Shown here: in pieces, positions 36,796 to 45,736 of the stretch
Numbering within the stretch: position 1 is the first letter of the stretch
Layout of the letters: each line of letters begins with the position of its first letter
Assembly (NCBI GenBank): GCA_025916135.1
Contig: CP104793.1
Coordinates: 3,410,001 to 3,474,000 of the forward strand
Origin: Rhodobacteraceae bacterium D3-12
Lineage (GTDB): Bacteria; Pseudomonadota; Alphaproteobacteria; Rhodobacterales; Rhodobacteraceae
Length of the DNA stretch: 64,000 nucleotides
Direction: 5' to 3'
The notes under the pieces: generated by a model
What the model saw: the letters and a program-made list of their open reading frames with translations, nothing else
Database searches by the model: none
What the model was told of the DNA's origin: nothing
Translations under genes and position numbers: made by a program

Positions 36796-37223
36796 TGCAA
36801 CGCCTTGATCAACCGCGCTTTCACGCTCTCATAACTCGGGGCATCGCCCTCAAGAAACCCCAGCGTCGAATGCTGGTCCCCGTCATAAAGGTCCATATGA
36901 AAAAGCCGCGTCACCGGCTTGCCCTCGGCCTTCAGCTTTTCGGCGTGAAACTTCTGCGTCTTGGCATAAGACCCCACAATCGCCGCCTTGGTCAAGCAAT
37001 TGGAATCATCCAGCATCAAAACATAAAGCTTGGCATATTCCCCGGTGAACGGGCTTAGCCGAAAGGCGAGAATATCACCCTTTGGCGAATGGATCGTCTC
37101 GATCTTCTCAAGCGTTTGCGGTTCAGGCGCCAGAAACCGCCCCCAGTGATCCATCACACAGCCGGCCCTTACAGGCCCCGAAACGGCAAAAGCGGCGATG
37201 ACGGCCAAGACAATGCGTATCAT
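36792..37223 (-). CDS. Secreted hypothetical protein
   Basis: A 143-residue protein I do not recognise, with a signal peptide (MIRIVLAVIAAFAVSGPVRA). The mature part has Cys residues near 22 and 75 and an aromatic-rich core (HMDLYDGDQHSTLGFLEGD). Its stop overlaps the cobB start by four bases, so the two are co-transcribed. A periplasmic function is likely. Confidence 0.65.
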   Translation of the reverse strand: MIRIVLAVIAAFAVSGPVRAGCVMDHWGRFLAPEPQTLEKIETIHSPKGDILAFRLSPFTGEYAKLYVLMLDDSNCLTKAAIVGSYAKTQKFHAEKLKAEGKPVTRLFHMDLYDGDQHSTLGFLEGDAPSYESVKARLIKALQ

Positions 37224-37335
37224 TTAGACACCCGGTGTTGTGCAAATACCCCGCCACCCTACCGCAGAACATCCCCCTGACAAGATAGAGCTTTTCCGAC
37301 TTGTCCACCGCCCCGGTTTTGCACAAGGTAAGGCC

Positions 37336-38016
37336 ATGTTTCAGACCGGACCAATTATCTTTCGTTTCAAGGGTGTATTCGGCATCCCGGTCGAAATCGG
37401 CCAAACTCTGGCGTTCCTGATATTGCTGTTCGGCGGGCTGTCCTTTGTCGGCGGCGGCAATCCCATGTGGCTGGCGGCGGTGATCGGTATGATCCTGCTG
37501 ATCATCTACCTGCATGAACTGGGCCACGCCTGGGCTTGTCAGGTCCAAGGCGTCCCGGTGCGCCGCATCGTCCTGCACGGCGGCGGCGGGTTTTGCGAAC
37601 AGGCCCGCTCGGCCACGTCGCATCAACAGGAATTCATCGTCGCCATGGGACCGATCGTGAATATCAGCCTCTGGGCGCTTGGCTCTCTGGCGCTCGACTG
37701 GATCGGCCCGCGCGGCATCGGCGGGCCTTATGGCTATTACTACCTGTCGCTCTTTACCACGTTGAACCTGATGTTCTTCATCTTCAACATGATCCCGGTG
37801 CAACCGCTGGATGGCGGGCGGCTGCTGCAGCTGATCTTGCTGCGCTTTACGTCACAAAACATGGCGATGCGGATCGCAGGCGGCGTCGGGCTGGTCTTTG
37901 CTGTCCTGTGGTGGCCCGCGTTGTTATACCTTTGGCTTACCTCCGGGTGGCTGCTGCTCTTTGTGCCGTCGATCTGGCTGCACTATCGAATGGCACGCGG
38001 CGAACTCAGAATGTAG
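37336..38016 (+). CDS. M50 site-2-protease-like membrane protein
   Basis: A 226-residue M50 family membrane peptidase-like protein. The zinc motif HELGH is at about 61-65 in the first membrane domain, and NMIPVQPLDGGRLLQ (about 152-166) contains the third metal ligand Asp. Four to six hydrophobic helices are visible. The short form without PDZ or CBS domains is usual in these bacteria. ATG 37336 begins MFQTGPIIFRFKG. The substrate is unknown. A phosphatase gene follows 24 bases later on the same strand. Confidence 0.85.
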   Translation: MFQTGPIIFRFKGVFGIPVEIGQTLAFLILLFGGLSFVGGGNPMWLAAVIGMILLIIYLHELGHAWACQVQGVPVRRIVLHGGGGFCEQARSATSHQQEFIVAMGPIVNISLWALGSLALDWIGPRGIGGPYGYYYLSLFTTLNLMFFIFNMIPVQPLDGGRLLQLILLRFTSQNMAMRIAGGVGLVFAVLWWPALLYLWLTSGWLLLFVPSIWLHYRMARGELRM

Positions 38017-38040
38017 AGCCCTCGAGGAAAGCGAAAACCG

Positions 38041-38511
38041 ATGCGCGTATTGTTCGTCTGCCTTGGCAATATCTGCCGCTCTCCCGCCGCCGAAGGGGTG
38101 TTTCGTGCGCTGAGCGATGGCACGCATGACACCGAAAGTGCCGGCACCAGCGACTGGCACATCGGCGAGCCACCCTACGCCCCGATGATCCAAGCAGCCA
38201 AGGCGCGCGGCACCGACCTCTCGAACTTGCGCGCACGGCAAGCCACGGCGCAGGATTTCACCCGGTTCGATTTGCTCATCGCGATGGATGACAGCAACCT
38301 GCAAACCCTCGAAACACTGCGCCCGGCAGGCAATACAACACCGCTCCACCTGTTTACCGACTTCGCCGCTGATTGCGATGGGCGCGACGTGCCTGACCCC
38401 TACTATACCCGCGACTTCGACGGGGTGCTCGACCTCATCGAAACCTGCGCGAACGGTCTCAACCGCGCGTTGGCAGACAATACAATCACAGGTTTGACAC
38501 CGCGCAGTTAG
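38041..38511 (+). CDS. Low-molecular-weight protein-tyrosine phosphatase
   Basis: A 156-residue LMW-PTP. The catalytic P-loop VCLGNICRSP is at about 5-14 (Cys nucleophile, Arg), and the general-acid Asp lies in DVPDPYYTRDFDGVLDLIE near 117. Full length for the family. It follows the M50 gene closely, suggesting a two-gene transcript. Confidence 0.93.
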   Translation: MRVLFVCLGNICRSPAAEGVFRALSDGTHDTESAGTSDWHIGEPPYAPMIQAAKARGTDLSNLRARQATAQDFTRFDLLIAMDDSNLQTLETLRPAGNTTPLHLFTDFAADCDGRDVPDPYYTRDFDGVLDLIETCANGLNRALADNTITGLTPRS

Positions 38512-38550
38512 CCGGGAAGTTGGCGGAAACCCCGCCGCTTAACGGACTGC

Positions 38551-38946
38551 TCAACCGCAGACAGACGCGGCTTTCTCGGCATAGTCCTTATAGGTCAGCC
38601 AGAACCGTTCATGGCTGGTATTGTCTGACTGCCGGATCACCTGTGCACGGTGCGGATCATTATAAAAGCTCGCCGCAAGCCGTTGGTCGGACCCGTTGAG
38701 ACTGTCATTGGCGACCGCCTGAATACAGCCACACCGCTCGCGCGAGCGGGCCTTGCGATCGGAGGAAAGACACGCCTTCGAAATCGGCCCCGACGCCAAT
38801 CGCAGCGCAGGCCGCTCACCGGTGATCGTGGCCGTGCGCACCGTTGTTGATGTTTTAACCGTGCGTCCAAGATCACGGTCCGCCTTGCGATACCCACCAC
38901 ACGCGGCAAGCGCGACACAGGCGGTTAGGACAATAATGAAACGCAT
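38551..38946 (-). CDS. Putative lipoprotein
   Basis: A 131-residue protein with a lipobox (MRFIIVLTACVALAACGGY; predicted acylated Cys at 16). The remainder has several Cys residues (ISKACLSSDRKARSRERCGCIQAVAND) and an aromatic segment near the end (HERFWLTYKDYAEKA). I do not recognise a domain beyond a family found in Rhodobacteraceae envelopes. The start is ATG 38946; the upstream extension is not lipoprotein-like. Confidence 0.7.
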   Translation of the reverse strand: MRFIIVLTACVALAACGGYRKADRDLGRTVKTSTTVRTATITGERPALRLASGPISKACLSSDRKARSRERCGCIQAVANDSLNGSDQRLAASFYNDPHRAQVIRQSDNTSHERFWLTYKDYAEKAASVCG

Positions 38947-39279
38947 ACTGCTGTTGCCTCTGGCATTTTGTTTTGCCGCAATCATGCCTCATCAGAGCAC
39001 AAGATTCAATTGGCGTTGCACCGGGCTTCGGTGCGCACAAGCCACCGGAGCCGGTTGCGGCCTCGAAGGTGATTTTCGGATCACCAACGCCACTGTTCAG
39101 GGTGGGGGGCCAGCCCCCCACACCACAGTTAAAGGTGGGGGCCAGCCCCCCACACCACAGTTAAAGGTGGGGGGCCAGCCCCCCACACCCCCCGGGATAT
39201 TTTCAGTCAGATGAAAACAAACGAAAACAGCCCCGCCACCAAGGGCAGGGCCGTTAAAACTTGTCAGGTCAAAAAGAAA
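38947..39279. other. 333-base intergenic region containing the triple-hairpin repeat
   Basis: Between the lipoprotein gene and rpmB. Apart from the repeat at 39094-39215 I see no coding potential or promoter worth naming. Confidence 0.6.
39094..39215 (-). repeat. Dispersed repeat, copy 4, with three tandem hairpins
   Basis: Three tandem units, each GGGGG(G)-CCAG-CCCCCC, at 39104-39119, 39137-39151 and 39169-39184 (period 32-33 bases), separated by CACCACAGTTAAAGGT. Then CCCGGGATATTTTCAGTCAG and ATGAA, the reverse orientation of the core seen at 17665. It lies downstream of rpmB. Confidence 0.92.
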
Positions 39280-39567
39280 TCAGGCTTCTGCCTGAGCCTT
39301 CTTGATCGCTTTTTTCACTTTCAGCGCCGAATCCGACAGCTCGTCGTCCTTGGCTTTGGCCAGGAACGCGTCCAGCCCGCCACGGTGATCGACCGAGCGC
39401 AGGGCAGCTGCCGTGATCCGCAGCTTCACACCACGACCGAGCGTTTCCGACTGAAGCGTCACATCGTTCAGGTTCGGCAGGAAACGGCGGCGGGTTCTGT
39501 TCTTGGCGTGGCTGACATTGTTGCCAGTCATCGGGCCTTTACCGGTCAGTTCGCATACACGCGACAT
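39280..39567 (-). CDS. rpmB: 50S ribosomal protein L28
   Basis: A 95-residue L28. The N-terminus [43 protein letters not shown] is diagnostic, with a charged C-terminus rich in Lys and Ala ([15 protein letters not shown]). ATG 39567 is taken because it begins the conserved sequence. A component of the large ribosomal subunit. Confidence 0.96.
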   Translation of the reverse strand: MSRVCELTGKGPMTGNNVSHAKNRTRRRFLPNLNDVTLQSETLGRGVKLRITAAALRSVDHRGGLDAFLAKAKDDELSDSALKVKKAIKKAQAEA

Positions 39568-39888
39568 GGGTTTATCCTCATCTTTGATCGTGCAAGGCGC
39601 CGTGGCCTCGTCAACACAAATGGGCGCCGACATCGCAGCACCCTGAAATCCGTCTGCGGTCTTTAGGTGGAATCACCTGTGGCGTCAAGCCTGTATGGCG
39701 GTGATTTCCAGAATTGGCGAGCCCAGCAAGCCCCCCAAGCGCATTTTCGCGTGGTAAACTCAAAGCTGACCCTGCACCACCGCGACAACCGCCTGTGCCG
39801 CACGCTATCGCGGCGCGGGCGATACGGCCTCAAAGCCCGGCTTACCCAGCTTCTTGCCTGCCTGATCGGCCCCTGTTAGCGTCGCGCG
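39568..39888. other. 321-base intergenic region, no feature recognised
   Basis: Divergent promoter region between rpmB and the acetyltransferase gene. No hairpin, repeat or small coding frame stands out. Confidence 0.5.
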
Positions 39889-40365
39889 ATGACCTTGTCC
39901 TTTCGCCCTCTCACTGACGCTGATCTGCCTGCCGCTGCCGCGCTCTGGCACGAAGGCTGGATCGCCGGACACGCCGATTTCGCGCCCCCCGACCTCATTC
40001 GCCTCAGAACGCTGGAGAGCTTCCACGACAGGCTTTCACGGCATATGGCGCAGACCTTTATCGCGGCAGATGCCGACCGGCTGCTTGGCTTTGTCATGCT
40101 GCATGATAACGAAATCGACCAGTTCTATGTCGCCCAGTCTGCCCGCGGCACCGGCACCGCGTCGGCCCTCATGGGTGAGGCCGAAGCCCGCCTGCGCGCC
40201 GCCGGGCATACAGCCGTCTGGCTGGCCTGTAGCGTCGGCAATGACCGGGCCGCAAGATTTTACGAAAAATCGGGCTGGCGGCGCGGCGCGACCAAGGACA
40301 TGACGTTCGAAACCACCGCCGGCCCCTTCCCGATCACCATCTGGCGCTACGAAAAAACGCTCTGA
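39889..40365 (+). CDS. GNAT family N-acetyltransferase
   Basis: A 158-residue GNAT acetyltransferase. LLGFVMLHDNEIDQFYVAQSARGTGTASALMGEAEARL near 65-102 spans motif A with the acetyl-CoA-binding loop ARGTGTA, and VGNDRAARFYEKSGWRRG near 118 is motif B. Single domain. The substrate cannot be told from the sequence. Confidence 0.88.
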   Translation: MTLSFRPLTDADLPAAAALWHEGWIAGHADFAPPDLIRLRTLESFHDRLSRHMAQTFIAADADRLLGFVMLHDNEIDQFYVAQSARGTGTASALMGEAEARLRAAGHTAVWLACSVGNDRAARFYEKSGWRRGATKDMTFETTAGPFPITIWRYEKTL

Positions 40366-40462
40366 CGACACTCCTCCGCGACAGCCCAGCGCCCGGCGCG
40401 CGGCGCGCGGCTCTGACACATCAAAGCACCCAACCCTCCGGGCCTCTCAAAAACCCGCGCGA

Positions 40463-40639
40463 TCACGTCTTGTCGCGCGCGGCCTTTTCTTCCTTGGTCA
40501 GCTTGTTGTTCCAGACGTTCTTGCTCAGCCCCAACTCGGGCTTGGGCGGTTTCGTCTCGCCAACGCTGACTTTGCCGCCCTTGTTCAGGAACTCCTGAAT
40601 AAGCGCGTCATCGGTGTTTTCTTTGGGGACATGTTTCAT
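40463..40639 (-). CDS. Small hypothetical protein
   Basis: A 58-residue, highly charged, probably soluble protein. It starts MKHVPKENTDDALIQEFLNKGG and ends KEEKAARDKT. Similar short proteins occur in Rhodobacteraceae without known function. ATG 40639 is preferred over the longer frame, whose extension looks non-coding. No SD better than a weak purine run is seen. Confidence 0.55.
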   Translation of the reverse strand: MKHVPKENTDDALIQEFLNKGGKVSVGETKPPKPELGLSKNVWNNKLTKEEKAARDKT

Positions 40640-40725
40640 GGGAAAAACCCTACGCCCTGCACGAGCGCCAAGCAACCGCCAACGCACCCGTAACGACAGA
40701 TATCATCGCGCTGTCATGTCTCGCC

Positions 40726-41427
40726 CTACAAGCGATAGCCGCCCGACACGGTCAGAACCTCGCCGGTGATGAACCCCGCCGCGTCGCTGGCCAGAAATCG
40801 CACGGCTTTTGCAATGTCGTCCGGCCTGCCGATCCGGCCCAGCGCGGTCATCTCTACAAAGGCCTGCGTCAGATCGGCGTCGCGCGGCGCTTCGGGGGTG
40901 TTGATCGCCCCCGGCGCCACCGCGTTCACACGGATGCCCTGTGGCCCCAACTCCTTGGCCATCGCCCGCGTCCAAAGGTCGAGCGCCGCTTTGCTTGCGC
41001 CATAAGCCGCCGCACCCATCGGCGGCAACACGGCATTAACGGACGAGATATTCACCACCGCCGCTCCGCGCTCAAGATGCGGCAAAGCGGCCGATAAAAT
41101 CGCGCCCGCAGCAAACAGGTTTACCTCGAAAATCGCCCGCCAGCTTTGGGCGTCAAACGCCTCCTTCGGCGTGCTTTCCACCAGACCCGCGTTGTTCACG
41201 ATCACATCGGGCCGCCCGGCTTTGTCGATCGCCTCGCCAATCAACGCCTCCGCCGCACCCTCGGAGCGCAGATCCGCTTGCACGGCAATGCAGCCGCCGC
41301 CAAGCCCCTCTGGCACCGTGGAATTGTAGTGCACCACGACCAGATGATCCTCGGACAGCGCCTCGACGATGGCGCGGCCGATGCCGCGTGCACCGCCGGT
41401 GACAAGAGCCACTTTTTTCTGCGCCAT
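40726..41427 (-). CDS. Short-chain dehydrogenase/reductase
   Basis: A 233-residue classical SDR. TGGARGIGRA at about 10-19 is the nucleotide-binding motif, NNAG near 77 is structural, and the catalytic Ser-Tyr-Lys is visible (NISSVNA, then YGASKAALD near 137). GRIGRPDDIAKAVRFLASDAAGFITGEVLTVSGG is the usual C-terminal block of FabG-like enzymes. ATG 41427 has GGAGGAAAGGG upstream. It lies 23 bases downstream of the ABC exporter gene. Confidence 0.9.
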   Translation of the reverse strand: MAQKKVALVTGGARGIGRAIVEALSEDHLVVVHYNSTVPEGLGGGCIAVQADLRSEGAAEALIGEAIDKAGRPDVIVNNAGLVESTPKEAFDAQSWRAIFEVNLFAAGAILSAALPHLERGAAVVNISSVNAVLPPMGAAAYGASKAALDLWTRAMAKELGPQGIRVNAVAPGAINTPEAPRDADLTQAFVEMTALGRIGRPDDIAKAVRFLASDAAGFITGEVLTVSGGYRL

Positions 41428-41449
41428 CCCTTTCCTCCCCATCAACGGC

Positions 41450-43318
41450 TCACTCTGCCGCCGCTCCGGCGTCACCATCAAGCTCATCGCCCAAGAACCC
41501 GCCCGACTGGCGCGCCCAAAGCCCCGCGTAAATCCCGCCTTTGGTCAGCAAATCGTCGTGGCTTCCGGTCTCCACGATGCGGCCCGCTTCCATCACCACG
41601 ATCCGATCCATCTGAACGATGGTCGACAAGCGGTGCGCAATCGCCAGCACTGTCTTGCCCTCCATCACCCGCGCCAAAGCCGCCTGAATCGCCGCCTCGA
41701 CCTCGGAATCGAGCGCCGATGTCGCCTCGTCCAGAACCAGAATCGGCGCGTCCTTCAAAATGGCGCGCGCCAATGCGATCCGCTGCCGCTGCCCCCCAGA
41801 CAGCTTGACGCCCCGCTCGCCCAGATGGGCATCATAGCCAGAGCGCCCCTCGCCATCCTCAAGGTCGCGAATAAACTCATCTGCCTCGGCCTTTTCGGCG
41901 GCGGCGATCAACTCGCCCTCGCTCGCGGTCTGACGGCCATAAAGGATGTTGTCGCGTGCCGGACGATTGAACATCGCCGTATCCTGCGTCACCATCCCCA
42001 CCTGACGGCGCAGGCTTTCTTGCGTCACCCCGGCAATGTTTTGCCCGTCGATCCTGATCTCGCCGCCCTCAGGATCATAAAGCCGCAGCAGCAACGACAC
42101 CAGCGTCGATTTCCCCGCGCCGGATGCGCCAACGATGCCGATCTTCTCGCCCGGCGCCACGTCAAGCGACAGCGCCCGAACCCCGCCCACCGGGCGGCCA
42201 TAGGTGAAATCGACCGCATCAAACACGATACGCCCATCCGCAACCGTCAACTCTTTTGCATCCGGGCGATCAACCAGACCATGCGCCGGCGACAGCGTGT
42301 GCATCCCGTCCTCGACCTCGCCCAGATCGGCATAGATCGTCATCAAGGTCCAACTTACCCAACCCGTCATCTGCGCCAGCCGGATCGACATCGCTCCCGT
42401 CGCCGCCAGATCGCCGCTCGTCACGCCGCCCGCGCCCCAGCGCGTCAACCCATAGCCCAGCATCGCAACCGGCAATGACCCGGCCAATACGATCAACAAA
42501 AAGCGGAACCACACCGCCAGCTCGGCCCAATGAATGGCGCTGCTGCGAAACCGCCCGACACTGTCCAATGCGGCGCGATCCTCATGCGCGTCATGGGCGA
42601 ACAGCTTCACGGTGCGGATATTGGTCACGGTATCGACAATCTGCCCCGTCACACCGGCCCGCGCCCCGGCCCGCGCCGCCGAGCGTTTGCGAATCCGCGG
42701 CAGGAAAGCCCTCAGCAACACGACATAAAGCACCAGCCAGAGCAGCACGATCACGGTCATTCCCGGATCAACACTCGCGCTCAACGCCAGCATCCCCACA
42801 ACGGCCGCCAGCGCAAAGGTGATCGCATTCACCGATTCCTGTACGACCGAAACGATGCTGTTGGCGGTCTGCATCTGCTTTTGCGCAATGCGGCCCGCGA
42901 AATCATCGTCGAAAAAGCTGACTGACTGGCCCAGCGTATGCCGGTTCAACCGCACCATGACCTGACTAAACAGGTTCGGTGCCAACGCAATAGATTGAAA
43001 CCCCGTGGCCAGCCCGAAGGAGACCGGACGCAGCACCAACAACACCGCCGCGGCCCAGAATAACAAGGCCGCGTTATCCGCCCAAAAGCTCACGCCGCCC
43101 GTCGCCGTGGCATCCACGATCCGCCCCAGCAACAACATGACCAACGCCTCAAACGCACCGCCCAAAGCAAACAGAAATCCGGCGATGGCAATGACAGGCC
43201 AACACCCGTCAAGCGCCCAGCGAAAGAATGCGCCCAGTTGTCTTGGCGGCGCGCCTTTGGCCGGGCGTTCCGGGTCGATCCGCTTGGCGAACCACGCTGC
43301 AAATTTGGTCGTTTTCAT
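41450..43318 (-). CDS. ABC half-exporter, membrane-ATPase fusion (second of a pair)
   Basis: A 622-residue type IV ABC exporter. The six-helix membrane domain spans about 45-340, and the ATPase domain has GIVGASGAGKSTLVSLLLRL (Walker A, near 405), LSGGQRQRIALARAIL (signature) and ILVLDEATSALD (Walker B). Preferred start ATG 43318; an upstream GTTGCCACCAT duplication adds nine residues if 43345 is used. Similar all along to its neighbour at 43469, so a heterodimer is likely. The substrate is unknown. Confidence 0.9.
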   Translation of the reverse strand: MKTTKFAAWFAKRIDPERPAKGAPPRQLGAFFRWALDGCWPVIAIAGFLFALGGAFEALVMLLLGRIVDATATGGVSFWADNAALLFWAAAVLLVLRPVSFGLATGFQSIALAPNLFSQVMVRLNRHTLGQSVSFFDDDFAGRIAQKQMQTANSIVSVVQESVNAITFALAAVVGMLALSASVDPGMTVIVLLWLVLYVVLLRAFLPRIRKRSAARAGARAGVTGQIVDTVTNIRTVKLFAHDAHEDRAALDSVGRFRSSAIHWAELAVWFRFLLIVLAGSLPVAMLGYGLTRWGAGGVTSGDLAATGAMSIRLAQMTGWVSWTLMTIYADLGEVEDGMHTLSPAHGLVDRPDAKELTVADGRIVFDAVDFTYGRPVGGVRALSLDVAPGEKIGIVGASGAGKSTLVSLLLRLYDPEGGEIRIDGQNIAGVTQESLRRQVGMVTQDTAMFNRPARDNILYGRQTASEGELIAAAEKAEADEFIRDLEDGEGRSGYDAHLGERGVKLSGGQRQRIALARAILKDAPILVLDEATSALDSEVEAAIQAALARVMEGKTVLAIAHRLSTIVQMDRIVVMEAGRIVETGSHDDLLTKGGIYAGLWARQSGGFLGDELDGDAGAAAE

Positions 43319-43433
43319 TGCGTTGCCACCATGCGTTGCCACCATGTTCTCAACTATGGGGCACAGGCGCCCCCTTCGTTCCGGGCGCGACCTCGGACGC
43401 TCTTACCCATCACCCCTACCCATCACCGGCGCG

Positions 43434-43454
43434 GTCCCGGGTCAAGTCTGGGAC
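43434..43454. repeat. GTCCCGGG palindrome between the two ABC exporter genes
   Basis: GTCCCGGGTCAAGTCTGGGAC, an inverted repeat with G-U pairs and loop TCAA, of the same type as those at 19674 and 32976. It lies in the gap between the two exporter genes. Confidence 0.5.
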
Positions 43455-43468
43455 AGGTGTTTCACCAC

Positions 43469-45349
43469 CTATTGCGCCGCTGCGTCATCCGCCCCCGTCT
43501 TGTCTCCAGGCTCGTCTCCGGTCTCGTCTCCGAGAAAGCCACCTGACTGGCGCGCCCAAAACTGCGCATAAAGCCCGCCTTGCGCCAGAAGATCGGCATG
43601 CCGCCCCTCTTCGACGATCCGGCCATCGTCCATCACGACGATCCGGTCCATATGCGCAATGGTGCTCAACCGGTGGGCAATCGCAATCACCGTCTTGCCC
43701 TCCATCATACCATAGAGCGTGTCCTGAATGGCGGCTTCCACCTCGCTGTCCAAGGCGCTTGTCGCCTCGTCCAGCAACAGGATCGGCGCGTCTTTGAGGA
43801 TGACCCGTGCCAGCGTGATCCGCTGACGTTGCCCACCAGAGAGCTTCACCCCCCGTTCACCCACCTGCGCGGCATAGCCGCCGTTGCCCTTGGCATCAAC
43901 CAGCCCCTCGATGAACCCATGCGCCTCGGCCTTTTTCGCGGCGGCAATGATCTCTTCCTCGCTGGCCTCCGGGCGGCCATAGGCGATGTTGTCGCGCACC
44001 GAGCGATGCAACAGCGCGCTGTCTTGCTGCACCATCCCGATCGCGGCGCGCAGGCTGTCTTGCGTGACGTTTGTGATGTCCTGCCCGTCAATGCGAATGA
44101 CACCGGCCTCGGCATCGTAAAACCGCAACAACAGCTTCACCAGCGTCGATTTCCCCGCGCCCGACCGGCCCACAAGCCCGACCTTTTCGCCCGGCGCAAC
44201 GGCCAGTTCCACCGCATTCAACCCGCCGCTGCCGCGCCCGTAGTGATGGCTGACGCCGTCAACCTCGATCCGCCCATTGCCAAGGCGCAAGGGCTTGGCC
44301 TCGGGCGCATCCACAAGGTCAATCGGCTGGGCAATCGTCTGCATCCCTTCCTTGACCACGCCCAGCTGGCGAAAGAACGACGTGATCGCCCACATAATCC
44401 AGCCCGTCATCGCATTCAGCCTGAGCACCAAAGCCGAGGCCGCCGCCACCGCGCCAACGCTCGCCTGCCCCTGCATCCACAAGAGCACCGCCCAGCCGAC
44501 AACGCCCATGATCAGGAACCCGTTGAGCATCACCAAGCCGAAATCCATCAACGTATAAAGCCGCATCTCGGCTTGAAACGTGTCGCGCGAGTGGTCGATC
44601 GCTTCTTTGGCGTAGTCCATCTCGCCCTTGGTATGGGCGAACATCTTGACGGAATGAATGTTGGTATAGGCATCCACCACCCGCCCCGTCACCGCGCTCC
44701 GCGCGTCCGAGGCTTTCTCGGATGCCGGACCAACACGGCGAACGGTCCACCGCATCAACGCGGCATAGGCCACAAGCCAAAGCACCAATGGCACCGCCAG
44801 CCGCGCATCCGCCTGCCCCAGCACAATCACCGCGCCGATCACATAAGCCAGCGAATAGGTCAGCGCGTCAAACACCTGAAACACCGCCTCTCCGGCGGCA
44901 GGCGGGGTCTGCATGATGCGATTGGCAATGCGCCCCGCGAAATCATTTTCGAACCAACCCACCGACTGGCGCAACACATGCGCATGCGAACGCCACCGGA
45001 TCAACGTCCCGAAATTCGGCATGATCGCGTTGTTGACAAGCATTACGTCAAAAAGCTGAAACGCCGGGCGCAGTAGCAAGATGAACACCGCCAATGCGAT
45101 CATCGTGTTGCCATGCTCTTCCCAGACCCCCGCCGGGTCACCCTGCAGGATGTCAACGACCCACCCCATGTAGTAGATCAGCAGCAATTCTCCGGCGGCC
45201 ACCACGACCGACATGATCCCGGCCAGCCAGAAAACAGTTTTGAAGGGCTTGGAATAGCCCAACATGAAACGCCACAAGGTCTGTGGCGGACGATCCTCGG
45301 GCGGATAGTCGCAATAAGGGTCAACAAGGTTTTCAAAATAACGAAACAT
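43469..45349 (-). CDS. ABC half-exporter, membrane-ATPase fusion (first of a pair)
   Basis: A 626-residue ABC exporter: membrane domain about 30-330, then GLVGRSGAGKSTLVKLLLRF (Walker A), LSGGQRQRITLARVIL and ILLLDEATSALD. Both ATPase sites keep the catalytic Glu. ATG 45349 has GGAAGC upstream. It is 150 bases before its paralogue on the same strand and probably forms a complex with it, exporting a lipid or drug-like molecule. Confidence 0.9.
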   Translation of the reverse strand: MFRYFENLVDPYCDYPPEDRPPQTLWRFMLGYSKPFKTVFWLAGIMSVVVAAGELLLIYYMGWVVDILQGDPAGVWEEHGNTMIALAVFILLLRPAFQLFDVMLVNNAIMPNFGTLIRWRSHAHVLRQSVGWFENDFAGRIANRIMQTPPAAGEAVFQVFDALTYSLAYVIGAVIVLGQADARLAVPLVLWLVAYAALMRWTVRRVGPASEKASDARSAVTGRVVDAYTNIHSVKMFAHTKGEMDYAKEAIDHSRDTFQAEMRLYTLMDFGLVMLNGFLIMGVVGWAVLLWMQGQASVGAVAAASALVLRLNAMTGWIMWAITSFFRQLGVVKEGMQTIAQPIDLVDAPEAKPLRLGNGRIEVDGVSHHYGRGSGGLNAVELAVAPGEKVGLVGRSGAGKSTLVKLLLRFYDAEAGVIRIDGQDITNVTQDSLRAAIGMVQQDSALLHRSVRDNIAYGRPEASEEEIIAAAKKAEAHGFIEGLVDAKGNGGYAAQVGERGVKLSGGQRQRITLARVILKDAPILLLDEATSALDSEVEAAIQDTLYGMMEGKTVIAIAHRLSTIAHMDRIVVMDDGRIVEEGRHADLLAQGGLYAQFWARQSGGFLGDETGDEPGDKTGADDAAAQ

Positions 45350-45736
45350 GAGAGAGCTTCCTAGAAACAAAGCAATTGCAATATGTCGGCAGGCGACAAC
45401 CGGGATGACAGCCACCTGTGGCCCGTCACCCCAAGGCGCGCCCACAAGCTTGGACGCTACTTAGCTATGAATATGCCAAATCCCGCGATACATATTGCAC
45501 CCTCCCTTCAGGTTGCCCCGGCACGCTATCTCAGGGAAAACCGGATGTCACCCCCTCGGAACCTTGGGGCGGGTCGCGGGCAAAGGTGGGGGCCAGCCCC
45601 CCACACCCCCAGGGATATTTTCAGTCAGATGAATAACACATCATTAACCTTAACTGCATTGCGTCGCGGAAGGGTTCTGGGGCTTACGTCACCTTGCTAT
45701 TACTTGAATAAAAGCGTGCGGAAGCACTCCTTTGGA
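45350..45736. other. 387-base intergenic region with dispersed repeat copy 5
   Basis: Between meaB and the ABC exporter. The repeat is at 45582-45633. The segment 45634-45736 is unusually AT-rich for this genome but shows no gene. Confidence 0.6.
45582..45633 (-). repeat. Dispersed repeat, copy 5
   Basis: GGTGGGGG-CCAG-CCCCCCAC hairpin, then CCCCCAGGGATATTTTCAG and TCAGATGAA. One hairpin unit, the same orientation as copies 4 and 6. Confidence 0.9.

Noticed and set aside
39104-39184. Three evenly spaced repeats that could suggest a CRISPR array
   Set aside because: The units are GC hairpins of the dispersed repeat family, the spacers are near-identical, and there are only three; no cas genes are near.
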